This document shows, piece by piece, positions 58,369-64,000 of a stretch of DNA of 64,000 nt. Below the pieces are notes generated by a model, which saw only the letters and a list, made by a program, of their open reading frames with translations, did no database searches and had not been told where the DNA came from. The position numbers and the translations under genes were made by a program. Source of the stretch: Eretmocerus hayati (Eukaryota > Arthropoda > Insecta > Hymenoptera > Aphelinidae). Position 1 is the first letter of the stretch; the number at the start of each line of letters is the position of its first letter. Where the stretch lies: contig CM056743.1 of assembly GCA_029851415.1 (NCBI GenBank), positions 65,936,186 through 66,000,185 on the forward strand, in the 5' to 3' direction.

Positions 58369-61300
58369 ATGGTTAACATGCTGCAACTCATCGAGGAAGA
58401 GAGAGAGAGAGAATCTCTTGCAGATTTTCAATTTGCTGAGAGAGGAAGACGTGAGTAATGAAAACTTGAAACGCATTTTGAGACTCAAAAAGGATCACAA
58501 AAAGCTCATGCGCCGCATATCTCATATTTCTAAAATGCATTTAACGAATGAGATAAAGTTGACTACTGGACGTAAAGCGCGACTCGAGACATTGTATAAT
58601 GAATGCAAATCTAAATATATCATTCTTCAGGATATGTATGGATCTGCTAGCAATAAAAATATCGGGGATGTTTCATCCTATACAGGACCTAGTGCTGTCA
58701 AAAATCGTATTGTCTCAGGAATCTGTGGCAATATCAACTGCTTCGATGTGACTACTTTTTGCACTTTAGCTAAACCTTTAATAATCAGATTTCTAAGACC
58801 ATTGATTAAGAAATTCAAAACTGCTAAAGTTTGTCTTATATTTTCTGCATATTTTGATTTGGGTGAGGATCCATCAATAATCAAACACTTTCAAACTCGT
58901 TACGAGACTCTAATGAAATCATCTCGATTGAATCGTTGGTTTGATGAATCTATAATATTTATCAATGATGAATTATCGAGTTTTGAAGATTGTGGTTCCG
59001 GTTATTCATTATCAGAAATTCTTTCTCTAGAAATTACCGTAGCGGAATCAAAGATGATTAGTGCTTCAAAATATGTGAAATTACCTGATTGGATTGAAAA
59101 GAAGGAAGCGACTATAAATGTGAAGAATGATGGAAGAAATGGTCTTTTCTATTGGTCAATTTTAGTTGCGATCCATTCAGTTAAAGCTCAATCTCATCAT
59201 TCTAATGAAATGTCTGCTTATCCGCACTATGAAGAATATTTGAAGATCGATGCCGCAGATTTTCCCATGAAACTGAAAAGAATTGCACGATTCGAGAAGG
59301 TGAATCGTTTGTCAATCAATTGTTATGGAGTAGATTTAAAAAAAAAAAATTTTATCCATTATACTTAACCTCTGAGGAAATGCCTATTCACGTGAATCTT
59401 TTACTTTTTGAATCTGATGAAGAGTATCATTATTGTTACATATCCAATTTATCGAGACTTGTAAGCTCCCAAGTTAGTAAACATAGACATAGGATATTTT
59501 TATGCAATCGATGTTTACATGTTTTTCATTCAGAAGATAAACTTGAATGTCATCGCGAGTATTGCAAAACGTTTGACTGTACTATGCAACTACCTTCAGA
59601 AGATGACAATATCTTGAAATTTAAAGATTTTTACAAGAAAGAGTTCTTACCATTCACTGTCTATGGAGATTTTGAAAGCATATTGCAAAATGTTGACAAG
59701 GATCCTTTGAGAGCAACAGATCAAGAAAAAAAACTTCGTCGCTCTAAAGTTATCCAAAATGCCTTACAAAACACGTACCATTCTCTCTCGGCATGTATTT
59801 TTATTGTGACCATGATGCTAGCAAATGTTTTTACGAGCTTTTTGAGGGCAAGGACTGTGCTAAAAAATTTGTCATTCGCCTTGGAGAAATCGCAAGAACT
59901 GTGCAAGAGGTACATAGAATATATATATATTTGAAACCCATTTCTGTCAACTCATTTCATTATTTTAAGGAGTTGGAAAACATTGTTCCCTCAACACTTA
60001 GTTATGAGGATGAATTACTGATTCAAATCTCAGAGAACTGTGCAATTTGCGAGCAGCCTTTAGGAAAAGATCGTGTCTTGGACCATTGTCATTTCACAGG
60101 TAATGCATACGTTATGTTCCTATGATTCATGACTAACTAGGTTTTTTTCTCATTCAAGGCCGGTTCCGAGGTGTGACGCATAATCAATGCAATCTTTTAT
60201 ATCGCAAAATTTTAACTTGCCGATTCTAATGCATAATTCTGAAAAGTATGATAATCACCTAATAATCAAGAGTTTAGTCAACGATCTCCCTGGAGATATC
60301 AAGGTAATCCCTCATAATATGGAAAATTATTTGGCCATCTTCAAGAGAGTTGAAGGGACTCGGATAAGATTGACATTTCTAGACTCTTTCAAGTTTTTGA
60401 GCGAGAGTTTAGGAAAATTGAGAGACTATCTAGAGAACGATAAAAAAATTGTGCTGTGGAATAGTTTCAAGGATGAAATTTGCGCCATTTCGCAAAGAAC
60501 TGGCGAGAGCATTGAAGATTTGTTCAAGCTCGTGACACGCAAATCTGTATTCCCGTATGATTATTTGGATTCAGTTAACAAACTCAAGTCTCCAGTCTAT
60601 CCTAGCAAGGATGATTTTTATAACATACTGAATGACTCACATATTTCTGATGCTGATTATGAACATGGGGCTAAAGTATGGAACACATTCGGGTGTAGCA
60701 ATTTAGGTGATTATAGTAATCTGTACCTAAAGATAGATGTATTGCTTCTGTGTGATGTTTTCACTAATTTCAGGAAGAGTTTCCATCAGAGTTTTGGTCT
60801 CGATCCTGCTCACTATCTCTCACTTCCTGGTTATTCTATGAGTGCTATGTTACATCTAACGAAAGTAGAATTGGAATTATTAACTGACATTGATATTTTA
60901 ATATTGTTCGAGAGAATGTTACGAGGAGGAATTTCCCAAAGTTGTCTTCGTTATGTGGAGGCTAACAACATCTATCTTCCAAATTATGATCGTAACAAAG
61001 GAACAAGTCACATTGCGTACCTGGACTGTAACAGCCTCTATGGAACAGCAATGCAATGGCCTCTCCCTTATGCAAATTTTAAATGGTTGGAAAATCCATC
61101 TGATTTCGATGTTACTGCTATAAGTGATGATTCAGACATTGGATATGTGATTGAGTGCGACCTTGAATATCCAAAAGAACTACACGCTTTGCATGGAGAC
61201 TTTCCATTCTGTGCAGAAAAAATGATACCTCCAAATAGTTATTCTGATAATGAAAAACTTTTGTTGACTTTATTACCCAAAGAAAACTATGTAATCTACT

Positions 61301-62265
61301 ATCGTAATTTGAAGCAAGCCATTGAACATGGACTCATTGTGTCAAAAACCACTCGCGTACTTCAATTTGATCAGAAGCCGTTTTTGAGACCTTACATTGA
61401 AAAAAATATTTTTTACCGTCAGAACGCTAAAAATCTATTCGAAAAAGCCCTCTATAAATTAAATATCAATAGTTCGTTTGGTAAAATGATAGAATCTGTT
61501 AAAAAGAGGAGGACGGTCTTGCTAAAAAACAAGTGGGATGGACGATACGGTGTTCAAACTCTTATTAGTCACCCTCACTTTCAGAGACTAGTTATATTCG
61601 ATAAGAGCTTTGTTGCTCTAGAAATATATGCCTTGAACGTATTATACAATGTTCCTACGTTTGTCGGAGTGTGCATTCTAGAAATTCCAAAGCACATAAT
61701 GTATTCTTTCCATTATGATTTTATGATGAAATTGTTTACAAAAAATCCACAAGATTGTTTATTGTGCTACGGGGACACCGATTCTTTTGTATATTATTTA
61801 AAAAACATTTGTTTATACAAAGATTTGTTAATACCTCATTGTGAAAAATATTTTGACACTTCAGATTATGCACCCAAGAATCCATACAATATGCCATTGC
61901 TCAACAAAAAAGTTCTAGGAAAGTTCTCGGATGAGATGCATGGAGTACCAATAAAAGCTGCTGTATTCATAAAATCCAAGCTATATTGTATCGATGCTTT
62001 GGACTCTGAAAGATGTGTTGGGAAAGGAATCACTAAATCGACATTGAGAAATAAGCTCAAGTTTTCAGATTACAAAAATTGTTTATTCAATCAAGATTCA
62101 ATGTACATTGATCAAATCACTCTGAGATCAGAGAAGCATACTTTGTATTCCATCCGCCAGCGCAAGCTAGCTCTTTCACCAAGCGATGATAAGAGAATTA
62201 TTCATAGCGATCATATACACACATCTGCGTATGGAGGTTATCGTTTGGAAATAAACGAGCTCTAA
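58369..62265 (+). CDS. polB: Protein-primed family B DNA polymerase (Polinton pPolB), one intron, several frame breaks
   Basis: Probable start ATG at 58369, followed by a frame change within a (ga)n run at ~58396-58410. N-terminal region: YVKLPDWIEKKEATINVKN and FYWSILVAIH, as in arthropod Polinton polymerases. Then a C2H2-like finger (CNRCLHVFHSEDKLECHREYC), the exonuclease motif YGDFES (Asp at 59668), and an endonuclease-VII-like zinc motif (CAICEQPLGKD..LDHCHFTG / RFRGVTHNQCNL) split by a 59-bp intron. Exo II/III follow: SEKYDNHL and YLKIDVLLLCDVF. Palm motifs: YLDCNSLYG (Asp at 61024), KLNINSSFGK and YGDTDS (Asp at 61774 and 61780). All catalytic residues are present. Frame breaks lie at a 12-A run (~59338-59349), a 5-T run (~59795) and a 4-A run (~60206). 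Role: replication of the element from a terminal protein primer. Confidence 0.9.
60100..60158 (+). other. 59-bp spliceosomal intron in pPolB
   Basis: ttcacag|gtaatgcata ... gactaactaggtttttttctcattcaag|gccggttcc. GT-AG ends, a CTAAC branch site at 60133-60137 and a pyrimidine tract. Removal joins codon g|gc (Gly) and links HCHFT to RFRG exactly within a conserved motif. Unspliced, the frame meets a stop at 60123. Confidence 0.85.
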
Positions 62266-63215
62266 CCAAGTATGTCAGAGCTCTTACACCAAGAAGTGTT
62301 TTTCATACCGTACCACTTTACCAGCACCTGATTTCCTTTTCGCTTCAGAATTTTTTCGACAAGAAACACGTTTGGATCTCGCACGTGAGCGAGCTCTGCT
62401 TCGTAGAAACATCCAGCAATCTTTTCTCTCTCATAATCTTCAAGCAGATACGTGGGTGGGTTGGTCTGCTGCACTCGATATATAGTAAACGTTTCTGCAC
62501 TCCAGTTTGGCAGATATCCCTTGTCAAAGAGAGACTTGTATTTACTCACTCTCACAACACCGCCGACTTCGAACTTATATTTTCTCGGCATGCTCCTCGG
62601 CGCATAAGTTGAGGATAACAGGTCTGCTTCAATTTGTCCTTGATTCTTAGTTTTTTGCCAAACCTGGACTGGTTTCATCTGAATTGTGCGATGGACTGAT
62701 TCATTGTAGGATTTCATAACATCTTGTAGGATATCGATCCAAACGTATTTTCCTCTCAACGAGAATGGTTGATGAATTTTTGATTTCAAAGTCCTAATTA
62801 CTCGTTCACATATACTAGCTTTTGAATTACTATAGGTGGAATACATATTAATATTATTGTCTTCTCTAACCAATTTCAAGAAGAATCTGTTATAAAATTC
62901 TCGACCTTTGTCGACTTGTAAATTTTTTGGAACGATTTTTGCTCTGTCTAATATTTTTGTGAACGCAGCCGTGACTTCTACCCCAGTTTTAGACTTGATG
63001 GGCTTAGCCCACGAATATCTTGAAAAAACATCGATTACCACTAGAATATATTTGAAATCCTTGTTGTGACTTGCATATTGCATCATGATTGCCAAATCCG
63101 CTTGCCAAAGGTCATTAACAGAACGCACTTCCACACGACGACGAGGAAAATTTCTTCTAGCCGGAGCATGGAGCTCCTTCACGAGCTGACGCTTTTCTGC
63201 ACTGTATTTATCCAT
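62262..63215 (-). CDS. int: Polinton integrase (DDE, chromodomain)
   Basis: 317 residues, intact from ATG (63215) to TAG (62262). The start LVKELHAPARRNFPRRRVEV is typical of these integrases. The rve-type catalytic core has LWQADLA (Asp40), LQVDKGREF (Asp102) and ASICERVIRTLK (Glu137), so the DDE triad is complete with 34 residues between the last two. Residues ~282-316 form a chromodomain (FLVEKILKRKGNQVLVKWYG..NTSWCKSSDIL), which would bind modified histone tails and guide insertion into chromatin. It acts in the nucleus on the element ends. Its stop overlaps that of the polymerase by four bases tail to tail, and its start overlaps the upstream small frame by eight. Confidence 0.93.
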   Translation of the reverse strand: MDKYSAEKRQLVKELHAPARRNFPRRRVEVRSVNDLWQADLAIMMQYASHNKDFKYILVVIDVFSRYSWAKPIKSKTGVEVTAAFTKILDRAKIVPKNLQVDKGREFYNRFFLKLVREDNNINMYSTYSNSKASICERVIRTLKSKIHQPFSLRGKYVWIDILQDVMKSYNESVHRTIQMKPVQVWQKTKNQGQIEADLLSSTYAPRSMPRKYKFEVGGVVRVSKYKSLFDKGYLPNWSAETFTIYRVQQTNPPTYLLEDYEREKIAGCFYEAELAHVRDPNVFLVEKILKRKGNQVLVKWYGMKNTSWCKSSDILG

Positions 63216-63531
63216 GAATGCTCACTCCTCTTTCCAAGCCTCCGACTTTGAATTCGACTACTTTCAGCCGCTTAAAGAAACCGCCTGAGCCCATGTCTTG
63301 TTCCAATTTACTCACTCTTTCTTCAACTGATTTCAATTGCTTGAAACACTCGTTCAAACGGTAATTAATTTGAAATAGACTTTTCGATAGATTTTCCTCG
63401 TTTTCTCCTAATTTTCCATATAGATATTTCAAGGTTCTCTTCAAATTTCTTTGTTTCAAACTGATCTGAGCGATAGCTCTTTTGTGAGAATATTCTGTTC
63501 CAAAGCTTCTACCAAATTCATCGATATTCAT
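63208..63531 (-). CDS. Small coiled-coil protein upstream of integrase
   Basis: 107 residues from ATG at 63531. Basic N-terminal half (SHKRAIAQISLKQRNLKRTLKYLYGKL), then heptad-like hydrophobic spacing (LSKSLFQINYRLNECFKQLKSVEERVSKLEQDM), suggesting a coiled coil. The C-terminus (FKRLKVVEFKVGGLERGVSIHG) overlaps the integrase ATG by eight bases. No family recognised. The overlap leaves two readings: a separate accessory protein, or an N-terminal extension of the integrase set off by a frame change. Confidence 0.6.
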   Translation of the reverse strand: MNIDEFGRSFGTEYSHKRAIAQISLKQRNLKRTLKYLYGKLGENEENLSKSLFQINYRLNECFKQLKSVEERVSKLEQDMGSGGFFKRLKVVEFKVGGLERGVSIHG

Positions 63532-63623
63532 GACTGACTCAATTGAGACATATAACAGTCATTTTATAGCTATCAGAGGAGTGGGGTAAATGATGAAATG
63601 TGAAATAATTTTTAGTTAATTTA

Positions 63624-64000
63624 TTATTCATGATCTATCCGAGGCGCATTACATATGATATGTGATAAAAATTCTACAGTTCTCAGAGCACATCGAAATG
63701 TTTCATTGTCATGATGATCACAATCAGAATATTCACGTTCCATTGACCAATAATCATCTGAAGCACATTCGTATTCTTCGTAAATATTTATCACATGAAA
63801 ATTAGGATCATGAACAAAATAATTTGGAAGAAATTCTTTGACCCATTTTTTTTCTCATCAGAATTCACGTAAACAAATGTCATTTTTCCATTATCACACG
63901 TTCTTCTCACAATTCTATCCGCAATCGATAGTCTCTCGTTCCATAATACATCTCCATCACTCCATTTAAATCCATGTAAATTGTGATATACATATCTAGC
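63624..64000 (-). CDS. Partial gene running off the right edge, unknown function
   Basis: Read on the minus strand from the window edge, the frame is open (YVYHNLHGFKWSDGDVLWNERLSIADRIVRRT, then KMTFVYVNSDEKK) down to an 8-base A run (plus-strand Ts at 63846-63853). It continues one frame over (FLPNYFVHDPNFHVINIYEEYECASDDYW, DCDHHDNETFRCALRTVEFLSHIICNAPRIDHE) to TAA at 63624-63626. Composition is protein-like with conserved-looking aromatic and acidic residues. Family not recognised; its position suggests another Polinton accessory gene. The N-terminus is outside the window. Confidence 0.5.

Larger units (their letters stand above)
56514..64000. mobile_element. Polinton/Maverick element, partial (right side outside window)
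   Basis: A protein-primed family B DNA polymerase and a retrovirus-like chromodomain integrase lie together, with their 3' ends overlapping by four bases (62262-62265). This pairing defines Polintons/Mavericks and the related virus-like elements. Small accessory frames flank them on the minus strand. The left limit is uncertain (somewhere between 55.5 and 56.5 kb) and the right lies beyond the window, so terminal inverted repeats and the 6-bp target duplication cannot be tested. Capsid protein, packaging ATPase and maturation protease were not recognised here and would be expected to the right. Confidence 0.9.

Noticed and set aside
58369..62265. Treating the polymerase pieces as separate genes
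   Set aside because: Motif order (N-terminal domain, exonuclease, endonuclease-VII-like motif, palm motifs) is continuous across the pieces, and each discontinuity is either a consensus intron or a low-complexity run.

Overview
The window is eukaryotic DNA, almost certainly from an arthropod and probably an insect. It holds a Polinton/Maverick block with GT-AG introns of 59 to 84 bp, a Ty3/gypsy LTR retrotransposon, a LINE 3' fragment, many inverted-repeat (foldback or MITE-like) DNA elements and several satellite or minisatellite families. I found no convincing single-copy host gene. It looks like a repeat-dense, nested-transposon region, such as pericentric or other heterochromatin-like DNA. 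Nothing bacterial (operons, rRNA, CRISPR) is present.

Layout. 1-600 is a GC-rich minisatellite (core acccgtctgcccgttca). 601-8117 is mostly unrecognised AT-rich DNA with a few small hairpins. 8118-8519 is a MITE. 8957-12170 is the same minisatellite in the opposite orientation, with a recent 571-bp higher-order duplication. 12.2-16.5 kb holds two related long palindromes, a 111-126 bp minisatellite and a tRNA-like segment. 17.1-24.7 kb is a ~228-bp satellite interrupted by two MITEs and a 5.5-kb foldback element, which itself contains a 2.4-kb palindrome. 26.0-28.1 kb is a shorter copy of that foldback element. 28.1-35.0 kb is a complex AT-rich satellite carrying a 1.38-kb palindromic element with TTA duplications and a 5'-truncated LINE.

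35.0-46.8 kb is a complete but disabled Ty3/gypsy element inserted in that satellite. It has 342-bp LTRs of about 96-97% identity, flanked by agatat, and a primer-binding site resembling the tRNA-Pro type. Gag carries two compensating frameshifts and is followed by an in-frame TGA. Pol is split inside RNase H by a 5.18-kb insertion with a 5-bp gggta duplication, and the integrase has lost one catalytic aspartate. 46.8-55.5 kb continues with palindromic elements, minisatellites, GAT microsatellites and an array of hairpin cassettes with conserved flanks.

56.5-64.0 kb is the left or central part of a Polinton/Maverick. On the plus strand is a protein-primed family B DNA polymerase with a 59-bp intron inside its endonuclease-VII-like zinc motif. 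On the minus strand are a chromodomain integrase with an intact DDE triad, a small coiled-coil protein, an acidic-tailed protein, a repeat-rich spliced protein and a partial gene running off the window. Nearly every reading-frame break in this block falls in a homopolymer or dinucleotide run. The element may therefore be intact in the organism and broken only by slippage or assembly errors. The polymerase and integrase would together carry out replication and integration of the element; its capsid genes are not recognisable in this window.
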